DNA of 64,000 nt from Zea mays (lineage: Eukaryota > Streptophyta > Magnoliopsida > Poales > Poaceae). The notes beneath the pieces were generated by a model. The model did not search any database. It was given only the letters and a program-made list of their open reading frames with translations, and was not told where the DNA came from. Position numbers and translations under genes: made by a program. Shown here piece after piece: positions 44,801 to 55,614 of the stretch; position 1 is the first letter of the stretch, and every line of letters begins with the position of its first letter. Where the stretch lies: contig NC_050104.1 of the NCBI RefSeq assembly GCF_902167145.1, positions 102,063,849 to 102,127,848 on the forward strand, in the 5' to 3' direction.

Positions 44801-45789
44801 TCGGGTCATCGGCGACGTGAATCACAACGGCGGTGGCACGAATCACGACGAAGATCGGTCGTCGGCGGTGAGGACAGCCGCGCTGGCGGTCTGATCCTGT
44901 GCAGACACTGTACCATGGGAAATGGTATTCAGTCAACTGACAGAGCAAGTTGGAGCTTGATTTTCTCTCAAATTTCCATGGCAACCTATCCGAGGTTCTG
45001 CAGCAAAGTTGTTGTCCATTATACCATCTTCATCTTTGTTACAGCCGCCATGGGCAAATTCTTACTAGATTAGTCCTAAACTGTTTCCAAAGATGATCCA
45101 ATGTCACTGTCAGTCTGATTTTCAGACTTAATCCGCCTGACAGCCAAAGTTTGGGCATGATTATCTCCCATTTTCTTACAAGAACATGGCTTGCACTCTT
45201 AAGCAAAATTGTCCTCCTATGATTGGGCTACAACTTTGATGTGGTGACCTAGGGTAAAAATTCCTATATTCTGAAAGATACAAGGCTCCAAAGTTGAGCC
45301 AATATCACTGAAATTCAGACTTAGAATAGAACCTAATTGAGGTCCATTTTGCATTTAAGTCCAAAATCCAAAGTTTGGCCTACAAGTCCACACATTTGTG
45401 AACCAAATGACTTCAAATACTTATTTGACTTGGTTTTTGCACTTTAGTCCAAAAGTGGACTAATTTTGCACATAGGCCCCTAGGATTTAGTTTTAGGGTT
45501 TCTGGTATCTTAGGGGTATAAAGGTGATTCAACTTTGTTTTTAGGGATATTTTATAACTATTTCCCTAAAGTATTTAGGTTTTCTCAATTTGGGTTAAGT
45601 TTTTCCCCTTTAATCCCTATTTAGGGTAAAGCTTCCTATCCAGGGTCCTATTTGCAAAATATTAAAACAATACAACTTGTTTGAAATTTTTGCCTAGTGA
45701 ATGCACTCTAGGTGTGTCAAACATATGCAATGCCAATGCTTATGATGCCATGCTCAAGTTTTAGTTATAGTAACACCAGGGGTGTTACA
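41817..45789 (-). repeat. G 3' LTR
   Basis: 3973 bp. The outer end carries an 8-bp inverted repeat GTAACACC AGG GGTGTTAC. AT-rich ends flank a GC-rich 43900-44900 centre. A minus-strand TATAAATT lies at 44503-44510. Confidence 0.95.
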
Positions 45790-45806
45790 TCCTTCCCCCC
45801 ATAAAA
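45790..45806 (-). other. G polypurine tract
   Basis: Minus-strand ATGGGGGGAAGGA directly before the 3' LTR. Confidence 0.85.
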
Positions 45807-45940
45807 GAATCTCGTCCCGAGATTAAAAGTCCTAGGGTAAGTAATGGAAAAGGAAACGCGGAATACTTTTATTTCCTTATTTCTGGTACAAGGCAGGGGT
45901 GATGTGGGGGTCACTTCTCTATTACACAGTTATACAGGCT

Positions 45941-48157
45941 TTACAATTTACATGAGGCTAAAAAGCCTGGGAAATTCTTTTCTAGAAAATCTTGAGTTTC
46001 CCATGTAGCCTCATCTTCAGAATGCTGGTTCCACTGTATCTTATAAAACTTGAGAGTTTTTCTCCGGGTAACCCTGTCCTTTTGATCCAAGACTCGAATA
46101 GGGTGCTCAGAGTATGTCAAGTCCGGTTCAATGTCAACATCCGTTACTTCAATGGTTCGATCGGGAACCCGAAGACACTTCTTCAATTGTGACACATGGA
46201 ACACATTATGCACAGCAGACAAGGTTTCGGGCAGTTGGAGTCGGTATGCCACTGGTCCACATTGCTCAAGTACCAGGAATGGACCAATGTACCTGGGTGC
46301 AAGCTTCCCTTTAACCCCAAAACGCGATACTCCTTTCATTGGTGAGACCTTCAAGTAGACATAGTCCCCTTCAAGGAAATACAAGGGCATTCGTCGTTTG
46401 TCTGCATAACTCTTCTGACGAGCTTGTGCTTTCTTCATATTATGAATAATCTTCTGAACCTTATCCTCAGCCTCTTTCACCATATCGGGCCTAAAGAAGC
46501 ACCTTTCTCCAGGTTCAGACCAATTCAGCGAAGTACGACATCGTCGTCCATATAAAGCTTCGAAGGGTGCCATCTTGATACTTTCTTGATAGCTATTATT
46601 ATATGAAAACTCCGCCAAAGGCAAACATTCATCCCATTTCTGTGAGAAGTCCAGAACACATGCCCGCAGCATATCTTCAAGTATCTGGTTCACTCTCTCA
46701 GTTTGTCCACTGGTTTGAGGATGGTAGGCCGAACTGTGGAGCAGCTTGGTACCTAGGGATTTATGAAGTTCTTCCCAGAATTTGGATACAAATTGTGGTC
46801 CACGATCCGACACTATAGTCTTTGGAACACCATGCAAACTGAGAATACGGGCGATGTACAACTCCGCATAGGTAATGACGGGATATTTTACTTTGACAGG
46901 GAGGAAGTGGGCGATCTTGGTAAGTCGATCAATGATAACCCAAATAGAGTCATACCCTTTTGCGGTCTTAGGCAATCCCACAATGAAGTCCATACTTATG
47001 TCTTCCCATTTCCATGTTGGGATTGGCAAAGATTGTAATGGACCAACAGTTTTCATGTGTATGGCCTTGACACGTCTGCAAGTGTCACACTTAGCCACAT
47101 AGCGTGCAATTTCGATCTTCATCTTTGTCCACCAGTAATGTTGCTTTAAGTCTTGGTACATCTTAGTGCTTCCGGGATGAATAGAATAACGACTAAGATG
47201 TGCTTCATCAAGAATTTGCTGGCGGAGTTCTTCGTTCTTTGGCACTACTATGCGGTTTTTAAACCATATCACACCTTGATCGTCTTCCTTGAAACATTTG
47301 GCTACTCCAGCCCTTATCTTCTCTCGTATGTGCTTCATACCCAGATTATCCTTTTGAGCATCAATTATCCTTTGCAAAATGATTGACTCAAGCTTTAGCT
47401 GATTCAGAGTCCCTTGTTGGATTATCCCCAGGTTTAGCTTTTCCATCTCTTGACACAAAGTGTTGTCAGAGGTCTTCACCATAAGACAGTGGCAGGAAGT
47501 TTTACGGCTCAGTGCATCTGCCACCACATTGGCTTTGCCTGGGTGATAATGGATCTCTAGTTCATAGTCCTTAATAAGCTCAAGCCATCGTCTTTGCCTC
47601 ATATTTAATTCTGACTGGGTGAAGATGTACTTCAAACTTTTGTGATCTGTATATATGTGACAGATATTTCCCAGCAGATAGTGACGCCAAATTTTCAGGG
47701 CATGAACCACAGCAGCTAGCTCCAGATCATGAGTTGGGTAATGCTCCTCATGTCGGCGCAACTGCCTTGAAGCATATGCAATTACTCGGCCCTCTTGCAT
47801 TAATACACAGCCGAGTCCACTGCCTGATGCATCACAATATACATCAAAAGGCTTAGTGATGTCCGGTTGAGCTAATACCGGAGCAGTGGTCAATAGTGCC
47901 TTCAATTGCTCAAAGGCTTCATTACACTTAGAAGACCAATTGAACTTAATGTCATTCTTCAATAAACTTGTGATTGGCTTCACAAGCTTAGAAAAATCTG
48001 GTATGAATCTGCGATAATATCCAGCTAGTCCAAGAAAACTCCGGACTTGGTGAACAGTGGTTGGGGGTTTCCACTCCAGAATATCTTTGACCTTGCTAGG
48101 ATCTACCGCAATTCCTTTAGCCGATAACACGTGCCCCAAAAATTGAATTTCCTCCAG
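45941..48157 (-). pseudogene. G pol, second part: RT end, RNase H, integrase, chromodomain
   Basis: In frame with the upstream ORF and separated only by TAG 48158-48160. It reads [14 protein letters not shown] (RT thumb), RNase [17 protein letters not shown] and HDLELAAVV, integrase HHCC (ending CDTCRRVK), and the DDE core ([30 protein letters not shown]). After [10 protein letters not shown] a chromodomain occupies roughly the last 55 residues ([29 protein letters not shown]). Chromodomains in this position steer integration to marked chromatin. All catalytic residues are present. Without the stop this would be a functional-looking pol. Confidence 0.93.
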
Positions 48158-50437
48158 CTAGAACGCGCACTTGCTGAACTTGGCATATAGCTGATGTTCC
48201 CTCAGGCGCGTCAATACAATCCGTAGATGCTGAGCATGGTCCTCTTCATTCTTAGAATATATCAAGATATCGTCGATGAAGACCACCACGAACTTGTCCA
48301 ACTCGGGCATGAATACCGAGTTCATCAAATAGGTGAAGTGGGCAGGAGCATTTGTGAGCCCGAAAGACATTACCAGGTATTCAAACAATCCGTACCGCGT
48401 AGTAAACACGGTCTTCGGTATATCCTCGGGCTGAATACGGATTTGGTGATAGCCCGACCTGAGATCAATTTTGGAAAATACCCTCGCCCCAGTCAGTTGA
48501 TCAAATAAGATGTCGATCCTTGGAAGAGGGTACTTATTCTTGATGGTGACCTCATTCAGGGGTCGATAATCCACGCACATTCGCAAGGTTTGATCCTTCT
48601 TAACAAAAATGGCGGGGCAACCCCATGGGGACGAGCTTGGCCGGATGAATCCCTTATTCAGTAGATCTTGTAATTGAATCTTCAATTCCGCCAGCTCATT
48701 AGGGGGCATACGGTACGATCTTCGGGAGATGGGAGCCGTACCGGGCTTTAACTCAATTACAAATTCTACATCTCTTTTAGGGGGCAGTCCAGGCAAATCT
48801 TCCGGAAATACATCTGGAAACTCACATACTACCGGAATGTTCTTGATCTCCGGTACAATGGCTTCATATACTCTACCAGAAGCTTTGGCTGGATTGGTTA
48901 CGGGGAGAGACAAAAGAATCTCTTCTTGATTATAGCTCAACCTGACGGTTCTGAGTTCAGTGTTGAGAATTGCTTTGTGTTGGGTTAACCAATTCATACC
49001 CAAAATTACATCTATATCCTGGCCTTTCAGAACAATCATGTTAGCTGGAAAGTTCCGTCCGGCCATTGTTACTGGCACTTCATAGGCCACTTCTCTAGTA
49101 AAAATGTGTCCCCCAGGTGAATGAATTTTAAATCCCTCTTTTGATTCATGACATGCAATATGATGTTGCTCCACAAATTTCTTGCTAATGAACGTATGCG
49201 AAGCACCAGAATCAAAAAGAATAATTGCAGGGTGACTGGCCACGGGAAACGTACCCATCATCACCGGCTCTCCTTCCGGTGTAGTGGCCACTTGGGTGTA
49301 GTATACACGCCCCGTCTTCTTTGTATTTTTCCCCACAACATTTCCTTTGGGCTGAGCTGATCTCCCAGATCCTTGCGGAGCATTTGATTGATTTTGCTTA
49401 GGATATGGGCAGTCTTTGATGAAATGTCCCGACTTGCCGCAATTAAAACACCCAGTTGAAGAACTAGGCAAGGCAGGGAATCGAGTGCCTGGGGCACCCG
49501 GCTGATTTGGGGTAGTGGGGGTATTATTGGGGCGAATAATGATTGGTTGTTTGAAAGGGAATGAGGGTGGACGAGAAAAAGTGCGATTTTGGTTTGAAGG
49601 TCGGATCACAAACAGTTGTCTCTTCGCATGGCCCTGATTAGGCCTCTCACCATCGAATCCCTTGTTATTCCCAGAACTTGCGTATTTTGCTTCCACAGAT
49701 AAGGCTGTGCTAACAGCCTTTCCATACGTGAGATCTATACATGTGGCCATCTTTCTCTGCAACCGATCATTTAAACCCCGCATAAAGCAGTTCTTTTTCT
49801 TTAAATCAGTATTCACCTGGTCGATGGCATACTGCGACAGGTGATTAAACTTGTTGAGATATTGATTGACGGTATCCCCTCCTTGTTTTAACTTCATAAA
49901 TTCCTCTTGTTTCATATGCAGCACTCCTTCGGGTATGTAGTGCTCACGGAAGGCTGCTTTAAACTCTTCCCAGGTGATTTGATGGTTGACAGGTTGAATA
50001 GCCACAAAATTTCCCCACCAGGTACTGGCAGGACCACGTAGTTGTTGTGCTGCGAATAACAGCTTCTGCGTCTCTGAACAACGGAGAAGACCAAACTTTT
50101 GTTCAATAACCCATATCCACTCATTGGCTTCTAGTGGATCTTCAGCTTCGACGAATAGGGGTGGACGGGTTTCAGAGAAGTCCAGATAGGTGGTTTCACG
50201 GGGGCCTTGTTGATAACCCCTTCCTGCCTGCTGCTGGAATTGCTGTTGACCCGCCATTTCCCTAAGGAAGCGGGTATTGTCTGCGGTGGCATTCACCAAG
50301 GCGGCAATCGCCTCGGCTAATGTGGGAGGAACCGGAGGTGGGTTTGGGGTAACATCCCTTCCCCCCAGAAGTTCCGGTTGCGTCCTGTCCTCGAGTCCTG
50401 GTCGGCATCTGTGGCAAAGAACATTTGAAGTAAACAT
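48158..50437 (-). pseudogene. G gag-protease-RT, ends at an amber codon
   Basis: A single 759-codon frame: capsid-type Gag ([24 protein letters not shown]), the CCHC knuckle [14 protein letters not shown], protease [12 protein letters not shown], then RT with DLRSGYHQI and catalytic FIDD in [11 protein letters not shown]. It stops at KCAF*, where relatives have Trp. The natural Gag start is probably the ATG of MPTRTRG, which follows an acceptor-like TTTGCCACAG near 50415. That ATG is one frame off and would need a shift in the G6 run near 50365, so the first residues of this frame are not the true N-terminus. Confidence 0.9.
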
Positions 50438-50591
50438 AATATGCCAGAGAAACCTTCCATTTTACATTACTATAAAAAGTAATGATACAGATTCGATATT
50501 ACATAACAGGATACATTACCCATTATACAAAAGTTCAACCTATTATACAACAGTACAACCTACAATATACTACTCTACTTCTATTACACCA

Positions 50592-51176
50592 TTAGTCCTG
50601 CTTCCCATTACTCTTGGCGGCCTCATCGTCAGGTGTGGGAGTCCAGACATCAACCAACCTCAAGGAAGGAGGGGGCTCAAAAAGGTCTAACTCCCCACCC
50701 AGCGCGCGTCCCGCAACGTGAGAGGGTCCGGCTTCCGCCTCAGCAGGGTGTGCAGGCACACTAGGGTGTAATTGTGAGTATAGTACATGGACTTCCTCAT
50801 GCAACGTATTGCAGTAGACCTGCAGGTTGTCGACAGTTGAGCTAAGTTCTTTAATTCGGGCCTGAGCCCTTGCTTCCTTAGCACATGCCAGCAAACGAGA
50901 CTGTACGGCCCAGTCAAGTGCTAAGTCCCGATCAGCAAGCTGATCCTGCAGGTGACGGATGTCCCTTCTTAGTTCATTGATTCTATCTCCGTCGGCGACC
51001 CAAGCATCGGTCCTGTGTTGCAGCGCTGCTTGAAGTCGACTCACTCGGGCTTCAAGATCTCCTATGGGGTCATTACTCCCACTGCTACTGCTTTCATGTC
51101 GAGGGGCCAGTTGATGCCGAGGCACTCCAATTGGTCCCGTTGACTTGCGTGCCGTTAGCCTCGTGCGTGGCGGCAT
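50592..51176 (-). CDS. Extra 5' ORF of G, 194 aa, coiled coil, function unknown
   Basis: Lies between the PBS and gag on the element sense strand. The ATG at 51176 gives MPPRTRLTARKSTGP, similar in its first residues to the presumed gag start MPTRTRG. A long heptad region (DLEARVSRLQAALQHR, LRRDIRHLQDQLADRDL, IKELSSTVDNLQVY) follows, then an acidic/proline tail ending in KSNGKQD. An upstream in-frame ATG at 51269 would add 31 residues. No zinc or enzyme motif. It could be a separate leader protein, a duplicated gag exon, or part of a spliced gag, since TTTGCCACAG before gag looks like an acceptor. The open frame is the main support. Confidence 0.5.
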   Translation of the reverse strand: MPPRTRLTARKSTGPIGVPRHQLAPRHESSSSGSNDPIGDLEARVSRLQAALQHRTDAWVADGDRINELRRDIRHLQDQLADRDLALDWAVQSRLLACAKEARAQARIKELSSTVDNLQVYCNTLHEEVHVLYSQLHPSVPAHPAEAEAGPSHVAGRALGGELDLFEPPPSLRLVDVWTPTPDDEAAKSNGKQD

Positions 51177-51397
51177 CTTTCTAAGGGGGAAAATGTTATT
51201 AGTATAATTCTTAGCATGATGCATGTGTAAGTACAGAATCAACCTTAGTCGATTCAACCTTCTATACATTGCACTCTTCCTATCTGGTCTTTAAGATAGA
51301 CTCTTCAGAATACTTAGGTAAGAAGAAAAGAGTTTTTAGGTAAGACTTTTGAAAATCCTTTTGAAGATGCCTCATAATATCTGCAAAGAAGGGCTAC

Positions 51398-51409
51398 GCT
51401 CCGATACCA
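51398..51409 (-). other. G primer binding site
   Basis: Minus-strand TGGTATCGGAGC, two bases after the 5' LTR. One base differs from the TGGTATCAGAGC of D and E. Confidence 0.88.
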
Positions 51410-51411
51410 GT

Positions 51412-54400
51412 TGTGGCAGAACCTCCCAAGTTATTGGGCCCACATGCACCTGTCCTTGTCTCAAAGACCTCAGACGGCTATGCATGTGCACCAGATAACT
51501 TAACAGGATCTGTCCGATTGCCCCAAGGACATCGGATAAACCACTTACAACCAGAATCGCGGGATTAAGTAACACAAATCACACACACCAATATTATTGC
51601 AGCGGAAATCTTACTACCAAATTTTACAGGTTACAAAAATTTTACATTAGTTTATCGGAGTGATTACAAAAGTATAAGTTTGAAATATATATGCTAGCTC
51701 AAGGGATCATCCTCAATAAGAAGTATAGAAGGGTTACTTAGACTTATAAGAAGGCCGAGCCCAGCGGCACTTAACACCATCAACAATAGCACAAAGTTAG
51801 AACCTGAAAAACAACAGGGAATAAAACCCTGAGTATGGAATTACTCAGCAAGACTTACCTGACTAAGGAAAAGACTCTCAAGGGTATGCTGGTTATATGG
51901 GAGTCAAGGTAAGGCTTTTCAATAATCAAAGACTCTGTTTTGCAGAAATGCTTACTAAAGTTGATCCTTAAAAATCCAATTTTATTTGTCAAGTTAAGTA
52001 CAATTACCTGCAACTAGAGTTCTTTCTACCCTAGTTCAATCACTGGTCCTGCACTAGCCAATTTCTTAACAAAAACCCATCATCTTTAGTGGAATGCTAC
52101 GTGTAGGGCAGTGACCAAGTCTTCATAACCGCGAAGGTACGGCGATCCGAATCGATTATACTCAGCTGAGGATCTCCAATCACACGACATATGTAGCACT
52201 TAACCCTTGCATATGTCAACCCGCCACCGGGGTTCTTAAGACCAGATCAGGTTCACGCAAACCGAGAGCACAGATACACCACCGTCCAGCCTCTTGCCAC
52301 GGAGGGTACACGCTACTCTCGCCACCGCTCCACGCCCATTTCGTGTTATCTTATTCTGGCCTTAGTCTGCCCGAGGCAAGGCTTACCCATGACGAGGCAT
52401 GTGACCAGTTAAAGGGTCCTCGATCATCAAGCCTACATCGACAAGGTCCTTAATCGACTCAGACAGAGACACTACACCGAGACTCTCTTCTCGTGCAAGT
52501 CACTCGCCCGGTCTCAACTTAATCTTTTTAACCCAAAACTTGGTACCTGGCAGAGGTACATCTTTTCCGATGTTGAATCCATCATGGCCATGATGGATTC
52601 ACCATCAAGTTTTATTTTCGAAAACAACCCTCCCACTTTGCCAAACATCTTTTGTAAAACAAATCCTTTTGTTTTTCTAAGCAATACTAAGCATAGTAAA
52701 ACCTTTTTGTAAAAACAGGATTTCAAGGAGGGTAATCAAGATCAAGGAAGGTAATGCAGGAATTGTTTAATCAATCAACTCCTATTACCTAATGCAGCAA
52801 TCAAGTGAGAAAGATTTTAAAAATATCAAGGGAGGTGGCAAATGCACCGGGGCTTGCCTTCGTTCACAGGTGAGTCGGGTTCAGATCCACAAATATCGAA
52901 GTAGAAGCAGTTGCCTGCTTGAGAATCCGAAGGTGGTGGTGTCCTGTCTTCGGTGACTTCTATTTCTTCTTCACGTTCTAATCATAACCATACATAGGTA
53001 TAAGAATGGATGCCATGGGATGCTCATGAGGATGCAAAGATAATATAAACTTATTATCTATGTCTTGAATACAACTTTCCTTCACGGAACTCCGAGAACT
53101 TAGGGTTTCCGGAGTCGGTAAAGGAGTTCAAAGGGCAGGGGGTGGTTTTGGGTTCTAGTTATCAAACATGGTCCAAATCAATTCAAACTCTACCCAAGGC
53201 TTCTAAATATTGTTTTAAGTTCATATAAAAAGTTTGGGCATTTTTGGACTTATCATCTATTTTCTAAAAATCCATAACTAACACTTTTAATTACTTTAAA
53301 TGCCCTAAAATTCCTTATTTCCACTAAAAATTACAAAACTATTTTTATTAAATTCTAGGGAAAATAACAAGCCTAGGAAAATTGGTTTCACAATTTTACC
53401 ATTTTCTACATTTTTTTATAATTGTTTTGGCTCTGGAAATAAAAGAAAAAGAAAAACAGATGAATAGTATTGGACTGAATCCAGCCTAGGTCGGCCCACT
53501 ACCAGAAGAAATGCGCGCGCCCGCGCCCGCGCTAGCAGACTTGCACAGAGGCCCTCGCGTTTTTGTCTAACAGCGAACGAGCTCTTTCACTGTGGCACTG
53601 TGTCGCTGACAGATTACAGATAAGCCCCTAAGGTTCTATTTCTTCACCGTGCTAGCCCCCGACGGCGAGCAACATGACAGAGCTCAACACCGACGAGCTA
53701 TACCGGCCGGAGGGGGCCAAGACCGGCGCTCCCGAGCGGTGGGCATCACAGCAGACCTACCCCGAGCCTTTCCCCCAACCCAATTTCATCTAAGACCATC
53801 TAAGGAGCACTGGCCATGGCGACCGTGAACCCCACGACAAGACAGCCGTGTTCCCGGCGATTAGGGGCGGTTTGGTTCGATTGGAAGGGTCAGAGAGCAT
53901 CACCAATACGTAAGTATGCTAGAACAGGGATGAAAAAGGAATGAGCAGACCTAGGGACGGCTGGCCGCGGTGAGGTGTTCTTGCGGTGGCGGAAACCGAA
54001 TTGGGGGAACTGTGAAATTCAAGCTCGCTGGCGATCAACTGGGGACAATACTGGGTGTCGGGGTTCTTGACTACCCTACGGAGCTTGCGGTGGCTTCAAT
54101 TTATAGGGATCGACGACGGTGGCCGGGAATTTCAGTGGGGACGCGCGGCGGTCGGAGGAGGAAGAAGAGTACTGGCGCAATGGATTCGTGGCTTCTACCG
54201 TGGCGGTCATTTCGGCGATCAACGGAGAGTCACTAAGGCTTACGGCGATGCAGTGGAGATACTCAGGCACGTGGCACAAGGCCGGAAGGCGGCTCTCGTT
54301 GGTGAACTTATCTGCCACAGTCGCAGAGCACGAGGGGTACGGCGGTGAGTCACCGGAGTTATCCCCAGGTGCATGGCTTTTACTTGGCGGCCTTATCGGG

Positions 54401-55384
54401 TCATCGGCGACGTGAATCACAACGGCAGTGGCGCGAATCACGGCGAAGATCGGTCGTCGGCGGTGAGGACAGCCGCGCTGGCGGTCTGATCCGGTGCAGA
54501 CACTGTACCATGGGAAATGGTATTCAGTCGACTAACAGAGCAAGTTGGAGCTTGATTTTCTCTCAAATTTCCATGGCAACCTATCTGAGGTTCTGCAGCA
54601 AAGTTGTTGTCCATTATACCATCTTCATCTTTGTTACAGCCGCCATGGGCAAATTCTTACTAGATTAGTCCTAAACTGTTTCCAAAGTTGATCCAATGTC
54701 ACTGTCAGTCTGATTTTCAGACTTAATCCGCCTGACAGCCAAAGTTTGGGCATGATTATCTCCCATTTTCTTACAAGAACATGGCTTGCACTCTTAAGCA
54801 AAATTGTCCTTCTATGATTGGGCTACAACTTTGATGTGGTGACCTAGGGTAAAAATCCCTATATTCTGAAAGATACAAGGCTCCAAAGTTGAGCCAATAT
54901 CACTGAAATTCAGACTTAGAATAGAACCTAATTGAGGTCCATTTTGCATTTAAGTCCAAAATCCAAAGTTTGGCCTACAAGTCCACACATTTGTGAACCA
55001 AATGACTTCAAATACTTATTTGAATTGGTTTTTGCACTTTAGTCCAAAAGTGGACTAATTTTGCACATAGGCCCCTAGGATTTAGTTTTAGGGTTTCTGG
55101 TATCTTAGGGGTATAAAGGTGATTCAACTTTGTTTTTAGGGATATTTTATAACTATTTCCCTAAAGTATTTAGGTTTTCTCAATTTGGGTTAAGTTTTTC
55201 CCCTTTAATCCCTATTTAGGGTAAAGCTTCCTATCCAGGGTCCTATTTGCAAAACATTAAAACAATACAACTTGTTTGAAATTTTTGCCTAGTGAATGCA
55301 CTCTAGGTGTGTCAAACATATGCAATGCCAATGCTTATGATGCCATGCTCAAGTTTTAGTTATAGTAACACCAGGGGTGTTACA
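51412..55384 (-). repeat. G 5' LTR
   Basis: 3973 bp, the same length as the 3' LTR. Most differences I see are transitions. Confidence 0.95.
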
Positions 55385-55389
55385 TCAAT

Positions 55390-55614
55390 CACCCGAAGGG
55401 GACCTGAAGGATGTCTTCACTGGGGACTCCAACTCCGGTGACGACAACGACCGCTGCAAGAAGTTGTACGTCATGTACGGCGGGAGCTAGGAGCTAACCT
55501 CCCGCAGGAACGTCAAGTCCCCGCGCCGAGAGGTCCTTTCAGCGGTCTCGGGGGTCCCTAAGGCTGCTCCACATCAGCAGTGGAGGAGCACCACCATCTC
55601 CTTCGAGGCATCCG
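55390..55614 (+). pseudogene. F gag-protease spacer between G and H
   Basis: 225 bp of F left between the two insertions. It reads EGDLKDVFTGDSNSGDDNDRCKKLYVMYGGS then a TAG, and later RREVLSAVSGVPKAAP. This is the hydrophilic pre-protease part of the polyprotein and joins 41816 on one side and 63621 on the other. Confidence 0.75.

Larger units (their letters stand above)
41817..55384 (-). mobile_element. Element G: complete Tekay/Del-type chromovirus
   Basis: 13,568 bp with two LTRs of exactly 3973 bp and perfect target duplications TCAAT (41812-41816 and 55385-55389). Minus-strand order is 5' LTR, PBS, a small extra ORF, gag-protease-RT-RNase H-integrase-chromodomain, PPT and 3' LTR. Long LTRs, an initiator-Met PBS and a C-terminal chromodomain fit the Del/Tekay clade. 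In the first 1.15 kb I count about 11 LTR differences, near 1 percent. One nonsense codon in pol and a probable frameshift near the gag start are the only lesions seen. Confidence 0.95.

Noticed and set aside
44375..45073. Open frames inside the G LTR, repeated at 53970-54668
   Set aside because: They lie in the GC-rich centre of the LTR on both strands, and match no known domain. Presence in both LTRs follows from LTR duplication and is not evidence of coding.
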